Positions 1 through 13,100 of a DNA stretch of 64,000 bases are shown piece by piece; within the stretch, counting starts at the first letter, position 1, and every line of letters begins with the position of its first letter. The notes below the pieces were generated by a model that ran no database searches, was not told the origin of the DNA, and saw nothing but the letters and a program-made list of their open reading frames with translations. Position numbers and translations under genes: made by a program. Source of the stretch: Lepidonotus clava (taxonomy: Eukaryota > Annelida > Polychaeta > Phyllodocida > Polynoidae); contig OW387145.1 in NCBI GenBank assembly GCA_936440205.1, forward strand, positions 15,375,396 through 15,439,395, read 5' to 3'.

Positions 1-406
1 TACATTGCCAACTTTTTACAACTATTTGATTCAAAAGAACCCGCGGAAGCTCCTGCCATGAACATATAAATTTATGTAACTGGTACTACAGGAGGTCAGA
101 CATGGGGTATATCACAATGGCATATGGTTGGGTGCCTGGCCGCACGTAGTCCTATGTTTGTATGTGTCACGGTATATCGGGTAGAGGTATAGGGTCAGTG
201 CCAATGGCCTAGTTCTTGGAACCAGCACACTAGGACCTGGGTGGTTTTTGTTTTTTTAAATATTCCATGCTCATCTGTAAGACATACGCGCACGACATGT
301 ATCTCTATGTTTTCTCCTATAGTAGTAGTACTAGTAGTACCGTATCATGATTTAATGGAAGACGATGTCCCGTTCGTATCTAACTGTTAACATTTAATAC
401 AATTAG

Positions 407-601
407 TGTCCGAAATGAAGGTGTATAATTCTGAGGCAGGGTGCATGATTTTCAAAAGTGTGCATCCGGATGGTGCATATTTTTTTCACCATTTTACATT
501 AGCTCTTTATACTATACAGTGACACAGAAATGTCTCAGGGTGCATACTTCTAGAACCTCTGCAATTGACAGGTGCATATGATAAAACCTTAATTTCGGAC
601 A
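407..601. mobile_element. MITE-like inverted-repeat element, about 195 bp
   Basis: The left end TGTCCGAAATGAAGGT (407-422) is matched in inverted orientation by ACCTTAATTTCGGACA (586-601), with one mismatch over 16 bases. The interior is AT-rich with several GGTGCAT words and no open frame. A related but more diverged pair of ends occurs at 1286-1371. No convincing target-site duplication was seen, so the superfamily is open. Confidence 0.55.
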
Positions 602-930
602 ATGACAACATAATGTTTCAATATGCTTTCCGGACCATTTATTTAAAACAGCAAGCACATGTCCGAAATTTGAGAATGACCTAATGCTCATATATGCGGC
701 TAAAGTCGTGTAAAGGCAACATTATGACCTCAACATGAAGAACAGTCGCAAATGATAAATGCCGTATAGAATTTTTTTGGAGAGAACAATCATATCATAC
801 AGTCAGAAGTTTGATAAACTCAGACCTATTTTTTCAAGTTCAGATTCACATCGCTCCTCCAATTATTACCGTTAGTGCTACTGTGTATACTATTACATGT
901 AACAGTGATAGACGTAGATTTAAAATTCCA

Positions 931-1029
931 AGGGCCCGTCGGGCCCCTAGATTTGGAAATCAAGGGGCCCTCACATATGCTAGTCTTTGTTATCCATGAT
1001 TTTCTAGGGGCCAGTCGGGCCGCTAGACC
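931..1029. repeat. GC-rich inverted repeat
   Basis: GGGCCCGTCGGGCCCCTAGA near 931-951 is inverted, with mismatches, at 1001-1029 (TCTAGGGGCCAGTCGGGCC). The arms are about 23 bases around a loop of about 50. It may be the hairpin of a small transposon remnant. Nothing shows a function. Confidence 0.4.
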
Positions 1030-1285
1030 ATAAAATCTAGGTTATGTCCACCCCTGTGTAATAATGCAGTTAATCTGATAGACAGCATGTGTGCCATTTC
1101 AGTAGCTTACGTTATACTGTTGTGCACTTTGGTCCAATTGCCTTATATATATATAATCCATATCTATGCATCAATCTTGCAGACATTTCAGGTCTCACTG
1201 TGGTTTCTTCTAAAAGTTAAAAATATGAGATTGGTCGCACTCTTTTAATGTCTTTTTTTATGGCCACAAAAACAAATATCTTTTC

Positions 1286-1371
1286 GCGTTCGAAATTGAT
1301 AGTGCACCCGGCACCTGGACTAAATAAAATGTGCACAGGAGGTGCTCAAATGAAACCTTAATTTTGAACGC
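1286..1371. mobile_element. Short inverted-repeat element related to the one at 407-601
   Basis: The left end GCGTTCGAAATT is matched by the inverted right end AATTTTGAACGC, and the right inner sequence GAAACCTTAATTTTGAAC resembles the right end of the element at 407-601 (AAAACCTTAATTTCGGAC). It is about 86 bp, too short to be more than a deletion derivative or hairpin. Confidence 0.35.
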
Positions 1372-2237
1372 TGTTTTGATAGCAACATGTGAATTCTTTA
1401 CATTAGATTATAGGCGGACCGTTCAATGAACCAGATTCATCGCATCTGACAAAATGCAATGAATGAAAGGGAACTCCTGTCGCACGAATTAGGCAACAAC
1501 AAAAGGAAGTTGTGCTAAGATAATAAGTCAGAAAGGTATGAGGTATGTAACGACATATGTTACCTGAACCCAACAATTTTCTTTTTTTTGGCCTTAGGTC
1601 TTTTTTTAATCTAAGTAAAATTTTGAAAACTTGAGAACAAAATTTAGGGTCGGTCAAATTTCGGGGAGGTAAGTTTGGGGATGCTTTATGGGGCACCTCA
1701 AGGTTAACTTTATGGGACAACTGATACGGCCTTTTAGTCTAGTAAGCCTTGTAAAATTGATATTCAAAATCACCATGTGTCATTATAAATTACATCATCA
1801 GCTAAATTACAAAGTATATCTTACATTGATAGTAAATCAAAACTGAGCTTATATTACATGGACTGCATGATGATATAGGCGATGACTGTAAAAAAAAAAT
1901 GAATGGGAGAGGTGTTTTATCTTATCTGCTTCACGGTTATCCATGAGCTTAGGATGGAACTTATCTTTTTTCTATCTCTACTTTTCTTATCTATGCTGCT
2001 TTGGAGGTTATCTCTCAGGATACTCCACTCTTTGTAATCCTAGAAATCGCTATGCATGTTTTTGGTTCGGTCAGCAAAGGTTTACCTCAACTTTGACTTA
2101 TGGCAAAGGTTTGTTAGACTAGCGGCTGCCTATTTGGTTTCTTGTTAAATTATTATTATGATTTCTATGTACTATGTAGGCCTGTGTTAACAGGCAATAT
2201 CAAGGCCCTACATTAGGCTACGGTATTACGGTCACCG

Positions 2238-2243
2238 TATATA

Positions 2244-2300
<57 letters not shown>
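2238..2300. repeat. (TA)n microsatellite
   Basis: An almost pure alternating TA run of about 60 bases with a few interruptions. No element end was recognised around it. Confidence 0.95.
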
Positions 2301-3530
2301 ACCTGTATCTTTAAAATTTCCAACAGCCATAAAAACAACTTCAATCATCTTGAGCCTTGGCCTTCTGCATCAACAGACAACTCCAATTAATACACGTAGT
2401 TTATATTGGCTATCTGGGAAAAAATATAGCAGACCTCGGGGCACGTAATACTTAAAGTGGGGCAGTTAAATTTTGATTCAACCACTTGCCCGAAGGGCAG
2501 GTACAATTTCTGCCATATAATGATAGGCCTAATTAGGTATATATTATATAAAAATTGAAAAATGCTCAAAAAATATTGAGGAATGTATTATCGGCCAGAT
2601 TCAGTGTCTATAATATTAATATGCCTTTTGAATTTTATCTCTATCCGCATCAGTTCAAGAGTTACAGCTAGTTATACATGTAACAATGACATGGTACTCT
2701 GGTTTAGCTCTGTCAAAATAATGTGTATTTAGAAGGGTCACTGCGCTGCTTGAGGGCAAATTACAAACCAAAACTATATGTCATTTTAAAGGGAAAATAA
2801 TGAAGATAAATATTCTTGCAGGTTCATCAAATATTATCTTGAGCTTATATCTTCATTTTTTAAGTGAAAAACTTGGTCACACTCACAGCTTTTACCTCAA
2901 AAATAGGGGACACTTTTAAGGGAAAACTAGTGGAAAGTAATATAGATCCCATCTACCTAGCCTAATCCAGTAAAACTGGGTAGGTGAATTTAAACTAATG
3001 AGGTCGGGCTAACGTTAGTAAGATTACACCTTCACCTGTCCGACTAGTCCGAGAGGCCCAGACCCAACGTTCACACTCAGGAACATAGTCATAGACCTAT
3101 ATTATAGATGAGATGATAGTGGGAATGACACTGTCGACAGACGGGTTTCCTCCGTCTACTGTCCGGGCAGCAGACTGTGAGCTTAAACCCTTAATGTTGA
3201 GCCTTGACTGGGAGTCTGGGAGCACCTACTATAAAAGGTAATGGTTCGGGGGAATAGCCTAGGTGTAACGCTGCACGGTAGGCATACCTGAAGGAGTCGT
3301 GACCTAACCGAGCGTGCGCCAGGCCTGGGCCAGGGGTGTGCGGGGCCACCTCCAGCCTGTAGCCCCTTTACTCTAACTTTAGCTTAGGCAAAGACGTGTT
3401 GATCTTACGTAACCTGACGTCGGACACAGTGAAACATTAAGAAACCCTACCACAGTAGCATTGCCATGTCTAAATTGTTGACAAACTGGTTTAAGAGATC
3501 ATTTTGAGCACGCAAATATGCTTTAAATAC

Positions 3531-3650
3531 CTTGACACAGTCCACGGGATACATGATGCAGTGCTCCATCACCCCGGCCGCCGCGCCCGCCACCATGTGC
3601 GTCGTCATGGTCGACGAAGGCGGAAGGCTCTCGTAATCGTCCTCCTCCAT
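3531..3650 (-). CDS. mfrn: Mitoferrin (SLC25A37/SLC25A28-type mitochondrial iron carrier), first coding exon only
   Basis: This exon encodes 40 residues starting [13 protein letters not shown] and ending [10 protein letters not shown], then a GTATTT splice donor at 3530. Mitoferrins import iron across the inner mitochondrial membrane for heme and Fe-S cluster synthesis. Recognition rests on the [16 protein letters not shown] segment (first half of transmembrane helix 1) and the PVDCVK carrier signature P-x-[DE]-x-x-[KR], both in the form typical of mitoferrins rather than other SLC25 members. The ATG at 3650 is the first one after an in-frame TAG upstream, so the start is well supported. The remaining exons read leftward and are off the window. 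It is divergent from BOD1L1, with about 0.5 kb between the two start codons. SLC25A28 and SLC25A37 cannot be told apart here; most invertebrates have one gene. Confidence 0.85.
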
Positions 3651-4158
3651 CTTGTCGCCCGTATCCGAGGCCTTCCCCTACAGCTAGCGGTGTGGAGAAC
3701 TGAATTCCGTTTGATTTAAGTGTCTGCGATATGTGATAAGTCTACATTATGAGCAAATGTGGGGATCGGTCATTTTGGGCGACGACTTCGCTCCGTCCGC
3801 CATGACACACCACGGGCCAAGGTCAGCGACCGGGAGAGTTCATAAGAAAATAGGGGTGACGATACGAGAGGTCAGGTGGATTACATTTCAAAAATACCTA
3901 AACCTGCGTACAATTTGTATAAAGTTTTGAAGCCTCAAATATTTAATCATTAGAAAATGGTTCAGTTGTAGAAGGATGATGTTAGCTACTGTTTCTGTAC
4001 TTGTTAGTTACTCTCTCCCCCCTTTCTAAATAGAATCGTCCAAAAGATCTCATTCCACGCGAGATTCTGCGAGAAGTGGTCCAAGATGGCGGCCTCCTCG
4101 TTTGGACGCTCCAAACACAAAGATAAAGTTTGACAATATTTAGAGATAATCCACAAAC
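3651..4158. promoter_or_regulatory. Bidirectional promoter region between mitoferrin and BOD1L1
   Basis: The 508 bases between the two divergent start codons hold no exon. They include AAGATGGCGGC at 4083-4093, a perfect YY1-type motif on the BOD1L1 strand, which in animals commonly lies just downstream of the start site of housekeeping genes. No TATA box was seen for either gene. The head-to-head spacing makes a shared promoter likely; this is inference from layout. Confidence 0.6.
4086..4133 (+). CDS. Candidate upstream ORF (15 codons) in the BOD1L1 5' UTR
   Basis: The ATG embedded in the YY1-type motif AAGATGGCGGC opens a frame MAASSFGRSKHKDKV that stops at 4131-4133, 25 bases before the BOD1L1 ATG at 4159 and in another frame. 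If transcription begins upstream of 4083 this would be a short uORF able to lower translation of the main frame; if it begins inside or after the motif, the uORF is absent from the mRNA. Confidence 0.4.
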   Translation: MAASSFGRSKHKDKV

Positions 4159-7100
4159 ATGTCGTCAAATTCATCAAATCTACCCCCAAATGACCCAAAG
4201 GTCATAGGGGAAATCGTTGACAAACTCAAGAAACAGGGACTATTTGACAAGTTCAGGAAAGATTGTTTGGCCGATGTGGACACGAAGGTAGGCTGACCGG
4301 CGACGTTGTACTTGTTGTAGGGTCTAAGAGTAAGAGGCCAGTCTAGCCTCTAGGTGACAGAGTGGCTTCAGACCATTTGTATAATCATGTGTATCTTGAT
4401 TTACTAGATGATTACCTTATTAACCCTTTGCTGTTCCACAGTTTTGGCATTTTCCATTGTGAGATGCAACATCTCCCACTTTGGCTTTGCGGTTTACCAC
4501 CCAAAAACAATGCAATATAAGCAATCTATATATCATTTGAAAGCTTATTATCCAAGGTAAGTTATCAAAAGATCAAATTTCTTAAATATCTATTTTTTGG
4601 GTCATGTGACCCAGGTCATGTGACCTAAGAAATTTCCAAATTTTCAGTAAATTTCAGCATTTTTTGAGAAAATCAAGAAAAAAATGATTAAATATTAATC
4701 TGAGAGAAAAACTTATTATTGATGAATTGTTGGCAGTGATATTTGGAATAAGATGATATAAATTATGAAAATATATGTCAAAGTTGTCATTTTATTTTTA
4801 TTGGATCAATTTAGTACTCTTCGTAAGAAAATTTGAGAAATTTGGCAAAATCGTGACAATCATTTTTGCATCATAAGGGTTAAGGACACCATGGAGTAAG
4901 AAATTACCTTGGAAATGTATTGTATGTCATATAATTATATGTATTTATAGTTTAAGAGGTTATGCATGCAAAATGAAATGTTAGGCAGTCTTTTTCTGGA
5001 AAGGATAAGCATTTTCTAACAGGATGAGTGTATGACATCGCTAAGTGCACAGCTGGTATAAAATTCTTGGTAATTTTGAGCTATTTGGGGAAATTGAGTG
5101 TGACATTAAGCATAGTTAAAAATCATATTAAATCCAAATTTTGCCAAAGGAAATTATTCAATTATGACTAGAAAAGCTTCTCAAATCAGAATATACCACT
5201 TTTACCAATATAGTTTCATTCATTTCAATTGTTGACCAATATTTCAAAGGTGCTGGGACACAGAATTTATGGAAAATTTAATGTTGTTTTTTAAGTTTAC
5301 ACAAAATTGCTAAAACTGAACCTTCAAAGACCTCAAAATGATATCAATCAATATTTGTTTGAAAATGTAACTGTCTGAGGATGTATGGCAGGACTTAGGG
5401 ATGAAATGGGATTGAAAAAATTACTAAAATTCATTGATTATCAACAAAATTATGCCAATTTAAAAGTTTCAGACACATATGACCGAAATTTGCATTAGGG
5501 AACAGCAAAGGGTTAAGAGCTTCACAAGTCGTTTTCAGATCTGGTTAGAGAAAAATAGAGGTTGCTTTAGTTTAGTCTGTTTTATTTATTATTTATTTGA
5601 TTTAATTTCATGAAGTTTAGTCTTTAGTTTATCTAGAGCTCTGCAGACTGCGTGTAGTTGTACTAAAACTTAAACTAAAAGAGTCCAATTATTTTCGTGT
5701 CAAATTGTTGTGTATACAAAATGCAGGTTGTGAAAGACAGTTGTGTGACAGTTTTACAGTATGTAGATCTATTTACACTTAGATCTACTTGGTCCTTGAT
5801 TATAATATGACTACTCACTACTGACTGAAAAATATTAAAGATATCTTTTGGTGAAATTGTCTCGGCGAAATTTGGCTTCGTTCTGTGAACTGGAAAAAAA
5901 GGTTCAAAATGAAAAAAGTGTTGAAAGATGTCAAATATATATCCAAACATATACAGATTATCTTGGCAAGAAAAAAACAGTAACACTATTCTACTCATAT
6001 TATTTAAGATAAGACTCAGTATAATAGCTGACAAAGTTAAAACATGAGAATGCTTTGATTTATTTTCCCAAAAAAGTCTTGATTTTTTTCTTTATCATTT
6101 TAGAATCATTACAATGCTTTTGGTTTCCTCTACTGTTACTTCCATCTTGATTAGGCCTTAAGAAAAATTGTTGTGTTCAGGTAACCCGACCTACCTTAAT
6201 TTTTTTGCCCTACCCTAACTAGAACCTTTTTTGTTGAAAAGTGTTTTTGGGGTTTTTTTTTGTTTTTTTTTTCCAAAATCTAAAAGAATTGACCAGAAAA
6301 GCATGGGAAAGCATAAATATGCTTATGACATGTATTTTAGTAGCTGAAGATTGTTAAGATTTTTGTTTTCATTTAACTTATACACTGCCCGGGTCTATTT
6401 GTTAAGTAATAAAAAAGGTCGGCCTACCTACCCTAATTTTTTCGACCTATGCTACCTGAACACATTTTTTTTTTTTTTCTTTTTTGGTGGAGGGGGGGGG
6501 GATAGATTAACCAGAAGTGACCGAGTGAGCTGGTTTAAGCTATCGAATGATTCAATCTATTTTTAGACCTCTCTTCAGTAACTGCTTTTTCTTAACTTTC
6601 AGCCCGCATACCAAAACTTATGCAGACGTGTTGATGCTTTCGTCAAAAACTTCTTGTCCCAGAAAACGTGGACCCCCGACCTTAACAAGAACAAGCTAAG
6701 GGACAGCTTACGCAATGAAATCACACAGTAAGTAAAGAAGGAAAATACAGCTGAGCTATATAGAAGATGCGCTTTACGCTCCCAAAGTCATATAATCCAA
6801 CCACCTTATTCATTTTTGGGACGTGTACATTCCATTTTCGCTCAACCAGTTGAAAGCGATGCGTGTTAAATGGCCAGTCAAGAATAAGCCTCGTATTAGG
6901 CTGTCCTAAAAAAAGATTCTGTTTCCGGTGGACCGGCCAGGTGAGTATTTTAGGGCCGGGTGGGACACATTTTTTCAATTTTCTTTTTTTTTTCTTTTTT
7001 TTTGTGTGGAAAATTTCATGTTATACCCTTACCAACCCCCCAAAAAAAAAAAATTAAAAAAAATTGCGGCCGCCCGGGTCACCTTTTAAAACCCCACCTG

Positions 7101-10100
7101 CTGGACCGGAAACAGATTTTTTTTTTAGGACGGCCTTAGTTCTTCCTGCAATCTGTCATTAGTCATACACTACAAAACATAGAAGAGAGGGACGGGACAG
7201 TATAGTGGGTAACCTCCCTGCCTTGCACGTAGCCATACCAGACGATCGAGCCCCGACTGGGTTTGCCTGGTATACTGCCTTGAGTTGGTCCTGATATAGC
7301 TTAATTTTTTCAATAAACCAAGGTCATCAATCAGCTAATTTAGTTTGTTTTCCACCCATAATCTAATAATGACCGTTAATGCTGTCCAATATATTATTTT
7401 CAAAAGGATATGCTGTATTTTCATTTTGCAATCATTATACATACTTTCATTCTCTTCCGAAAGTTGGATGACATTTTTATTGTTTGTTTTTTTCCAAACA
7501 GGGGGAAGATGCTATCCAGTGGTGTTAACCACATTGTTAGCCAAGTGGTTAACCCGAAAATTCAGAAAGTTTTCAAGCCAGAAATTGATGCAGTCGTCTG
7601 TGAATTCTTTGGCATCGACCCTGATGAGCGAGCAGAGAAGTTACGGCTGCGTGACGAACAGAGATCGGAGCGGTTCAAACAGCTGCCCCATAACGACTCT
7701 GCCAACAGCCAGGCGGCCACTAATGCTGCCGGACAGATGGGAGGTTAGGATCCTTGAAACATTTCAAAAACATTCGCAACTTCAATATATGTTACTACCG
7801 TGTTTTTGTTGTTGTTTTTTTCAATACGATACAGACTGAATAATGTTATTTTACTGTCTTAAGTAAAGCATTGTTTCATGTTCATAAGGCAAGACGTCAG
7901 AAATCAAATTTAACTGTTATTAGTGGTTCTTAAACTGACATGATATGATCTGAAAAACTTATGTTGAACTTGTATATCGAGCTTTGGAATTAAATGTGTT
8001 TCTTAAATCGTCCAGGCGTCAACCAGCAGGCCTTCTCCGGTGCGGGTAACTTCGGCATGCAGGGCATGATGGGGGTGCAGTACATGATGACTCAGATGTC
8101 GCAGACCCCTATGTCTAGCCTGCCCAACATGCCGGGAATCAGCACGTCCATGGCGCAGAGCATCCAGAACACGCTCAGCTCGGCCATGTTCCCCAACATG
8201 CCGCCCACCATCCCCAACTTCAGTGTACCCCCACCAGGCTTCGGGCAGACTGGGAACGTGGCCTTCGACCCGAGCGTGCCACCCCCAAACATGGGAGGTC
8301 AGACCGCCTCCACACAGAACTTCACCGGGATGCAGCAGAATTTTACTGGGTCGTCTTCATATCAGCAGATGGCAGGCATGAACTACCAAGGTCAGGTGAT
8401 GATGCCAGGGATGCCTGGGAGTGACGGGTTCACCATGCAGTCTAACATGGCTGGAGGAATGACTCCAGTCTCCTCGGCCTCACAACCCACAACTGGACAA
8501 GACCAAACCACCGTTGCCAAGCCCGACCCAAAAGAAGATAAGAGTCTGGAAAAGAAAGAAAAGGAGAAGAAAAAAGAAATTGCTTCCCTGACTGTAGAGG
8601 ATCTCTTGAATGTATCAATTCCAACCAAGTCAAGTCGAAGTAGAGATAGTAAAAAGGGGGATAATTATGGCAAGGACAGAGATCGACATAGAGATGGACG
8701 GGCTACAGGCCGGTCAGACTCGGGCAGTCCCGTCACTAGTCACAGTCGGAGAGACAGCTCCAGTAAATCAGACAGGAAAGAGTCCGACAGGCGGTCAGAG
8801 CGAACAGATGACAGGAGGGGCGAGGACAGGAGGACAGACCGCTCTGAAGACCGAACTGACAGACGAACGGAGCGAAGTGATGAGAGACGAGGAGATCGTT
8901 CTGACGACCGTCGGTCAGACTGGTCAGAGGAAAGGCCCTCAGAGCACTCAGATCAGTCCTTCCACTCTGAAGGAGCAAAACAACCGAGAGACAGGGAAAA
9001 GGATAGGGACAAGGACAGAGATAGAGAAAAGGATAGAGACAGGGAAAAGGATAGAGACAAAGATAGAGATAGAGACAAAGATAGGGATAGAGAAAAAGAC
9101 AGAGATAGAGACAGGGACCGAGGCAGATCGGAGGACTTCCACAGTTCCCGAGACAACAGTCGTTCCTCCCTCCGCGATAGCCCAGCCCGGAGCAACACCC
9201 CGTCACGACACTCCGACACGAGCTACCGGTCGGACATCAAGCCCAGTCTGGATCCTGTACGTCCCCCATCCCCGCCGCCCGAGCCCAAGCCTGAGAGTAA
9301 AGTGTACCACTTCGCCTGGGACGACAACAAGGAGGACGACATGGACCACCTGAGCATCAGCTCGGTGCACACCAGCGACCTGTCGTCCTTCGATGACGGC
9401 AGCAGTGACGGCTCAGGCCTGGAGGACATCTCGTCAGACGAGCTCAAGTCAGAGGACGAGGCGGTCAAAGCCCCACCAGAGCCTGAAGGTAAGCACACAC
9501 ATACACCAAAAACATGATTGACTGATCATATTTTGGAATTGTTTCTAAACATAGGTCTTAGATTTATATAAATCATCATAGTGATTATTATTTGTAGCTT
9601 AAAGCTCCTTGTTTTAGCTACCATTACAATTTACATGCTTTGTCATTGAAAAAACGTAGATTTTGACAATTTTTTATTATATGATAATAATAGAGCCATT
9701 GTCAAAACTAAAATAGGCGAATAATGTAATCTTTTCCAAAGGTGTTCACATACAAATAACTTCATATTTGTCAATAGCATCCAATACCCCTGAGAAAGCC
9801 TTGGACGGAAAAGGAAAGCCACAGAAACTTGTCGCCCTCCGATACAACTACAGCGACAGTGAGGATGAGGAGACTCGAGAAGAACGCAAGGCCAGAATTG
9901 TAAGATTTTGACGAGGTCTTTAATGATTTTTTTTTAAAAAACATCTTCAAAGATCTTTGGTAAAATATATTTTTCAAAGATGTTATAGCACATGGTATCA
10001 GTAATTCGATAACTTTTATCAACTGTGTTTATTTGCTAAAAATGAATCTTATTGTAAATCTAATTTGCCAGTATTCTTGAAACTCTTTATGCCTCACATC

Positions 10101-13100
10101 TTTTGTGATTATTACTTAGGTCTTAAACCGTAGAACCAGGAAGCTATTTTGTCCATACCGACAACGTTGTTGGTATTAATACTATTGTTGTGTTATAAGA
10201 GTAACCATTTTGTTGCCTGATAATCACATAATTCAGATACAACATACCACGGTGAACAAAAGGACAATAATCTTGATCCTGCTCTTGTTTTACAATTCAA
10301 CAGGCCGAAGAGAAGGAGGAGCGGTACTTAAAGCGACAACTCCGACGTGCCGAGCTGGAAGCCCGTAAAGAAGAGAAACTAGTCAATGCCAGAAAGAAGG
10401 CTGCTGAGAAAAGTAGGCACTTGCTTCATGTATTAGTCAACACGTTGTATTTTCCCTGTATTTTAGATATCCTAGGAAGTAAGTTTCTTAGTTAAATTAT
10501 TTCTTTGTGATCAAGTGACTTAAACTAAGATAAATAATGTCTTTTATTAGCGTTGTTGCAGTGTAGACACGAAGATCAAAACAAAACCATCCCACAGCAG
10601 GAACTTATGCTTCAGCAGCACTCTAACGAGATGGCGCAAGTTCCTCAAAGTATGTAGTTACTTTTTAAGACAAAACTTGTTTATGTGAATTTAGTCATTT
10701 TTACATTATTGCCAACAGAGAAAGCAGAGGACCGTGGGGAGCCTGAGGTCCCACCTGAGCCCACGGCCCGGTCAGCTGGACGTAGGGCCCGTAACCGCCG
10801 AACCAAAGAGGCCCTGAAGGAACAGCTGAGAGCCGAGAAAAGAGAGCAGAAGGCCCAGCAACGGGTAAGGGACATGGGGAATATTTTGAAGTTACTGGTA
10901 GTATTAATTGGTAGTGTGTTTAGGTAGTAAAATATGCACATACCAGAAAAGCTTGAGCATTTGTAATTTGTGAAAAACAATCTAAACTTGATCTTGTTCC
11001 ATTCTGTGGTGAAGATTTTTTTTTAAAAAAGAAGAACCTTTGTGATTTGCTAATATTTGAATCATAACGTTTTCTTTTCTCTATCTGAACTATTGACTTT
11101 GCTTTGTAGGTCATCGACCAGCGTATGGCCCTCAGGAGGCAAAGAAAACGAAACAGCAAGTACATGTCGGACGAGTTTACATCAATATTTACTGACAAGA
11201 GAAAGGTGCGTATATCAACGACGTGGTGTGAAATTAAAACACATCAGAGAATTAACCGTGTAGATTAAGTTTATTAAATCAATATAGATAATTTAATTTT
11301 GCTACAGACTATTGGGGGAGAAGAACTACCAGTAGATGCTTTTAAAAGGGGAAGTAACCTATGGTTTTAAGGGAACGTTAATTTGATATAACGTTTCGCT
11401 GTCATTTCCTCAGGAAATCGAGTATCCAAGGACCAAAACAGATGTAACGCTACAAAAGCCTTTCTTCTAATTTGATTTTTGACTTTCTGAACGTTCTTGT
11501 GAAATTGTTCTTGTGATAAGTTCTTTGGTAATTGCATCTTATCATTTTTCATTTCCTTTTGAAACTAACTTTCCAAGTTGCAATTTCTGTTGTGTTGAAA
11601 CAGCCGTCAAATGTCAGAGTTTTGCTGATTTTCCCCGTATTAGCTAGTCATGGTGTTTACTGGAGTGTCATTGTACATTGAACCTTAAAACCACAGTGCT
11701 ATTTGGTCCCTTCCTACTTTTCTTCTCTCGTCGGTAATGATTGAAAGGTGTGGTATGAATTGACTTATTATCTCCCTTTGCAGCTACTGTCCAATGAGGG
11801 CTATGTTGAGCCAAGTCAGAAGTCTGACCCAGATTACTGCCCGAGTGGGAAGGGTCCCATGTCCCCGTCCACCCCGACACAGGACGAGGTGGAGTACTCC
11901 CCGGAGGGTGGGCACGATGTCGCCCCGGTCTACGGCTCAGGACCCCACGGGCTGCGGTCACGACCCCATGTAGCGCAACCAGATGATCACCACCATGCCA
12001 CACCCACCGGCCGAGCCACCACACCGTTCAGCGATGCAGCATCAGATCACTCCAAGACTGAATCAGAATTGGGACTTCGGGGAAGGCGAGCTGGGAGGCG
12101 AAGGACCATGTCTGGCAGACACTCACCTGAACCCGAGGAGAAAAAATCAGCCAGGTATGACCCAACTGCTGGTGTATATCTCTTTAAGAACTCCTTTAAG
12201 ATCCTTTAAGATTTAACATTTTTTTCCTTCTTGTGAAATCTAAAGGCCTACCATTTAAGCAAACCAAACACAAAGGGGAAAGGATTTTACAAAATCCTTT
12301 AAGATCCTACCAGAAATTCTGATACGAGTTTTGGAATAACATTAAGAAAGTTTCTTGATTACTTTCACGTAGTAGTTTTAAGGGATAGCCATCAGACAAG
12401 GAATCTACTTTAAGAAAACAGAATTCTAACTTGTCAAGATTTAAAAAAGAAGAAAAAAAGGTTGAAAAACAAAAACTTCAGATTAAGGGACATTCCTTGA
12501 TGCGCATTTTCCCTCCTAATGCTGCGTGTGGTTTTCCTTGTGCCTTTGGTTCGCTGCACCTGGCAGGGACAAAGTGCCCGAGTTGTGTGGTCGCCGCCCA
12601 AGCCAACGTTACCAAACGCTAGACCTGTACAAACCCCGATTCTCATGGCGACGTCAGTCTGCCAAGCCTACTGACCCGGCAGTGGGTACGGACACGTCCA
12701 CGGCCACGACCACCACCCCTACCCCTACACTCACAAAGTGAGTAAGTCTCTGAGCCCTGAACCTGTCTACCGCAGCCTCCTGCATGATGATGCTTTCCGC
12801 AGTCCCAAAGGCTCCATCCCGTAGGCATAGGGCTCATCAGGCACACGTAGAATCACCTGGGTCTACTGTTTATCTGGTCTTTATATTTAACCGCCTAGAA
12901 ATCCCTCTTACTGCCGTCGCAGTGAACACTGCAACGGAGGTCCTCTATATACCATGATGATGGATATTTCAAGTACACTAAGGGGTGGCGGTCTTTTATC
13001 ATTCTTAGTGTTCAGCAATCGGGAACTAGCGGGATTCGCTGGTCCAAACTATTGGTTCACGGTTTGTCTTTTAATAGAGTAATCTTACAATCAGGAAATT

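Larger units (their letters stand above)
1..3530. other. Gene-poor AT-rich region, probably mitoferrin intron 1 and beyond
   Basis: No exon could be recognised on either strand here. Because the mitoferrin exon at 3531-3650 reads leftward and ends in a splice donor, most of this stretch is probably its first intron. It holds small inverted-repeat elements (407-601, 931-1029, 1286-1371), a TA dinucleotide run (2238-2300) and otherwise unremarkable AT-rich sequence. No further SLC25 repeat exon was seen. Confidence 0.5.

Noticed and set aside
8953-9219. Minus-strand Leu-Ser repeat frame
   Set aside because: Antisense shadow of the Arg/Asp/Lys tract of BOD1L1 exon 4.
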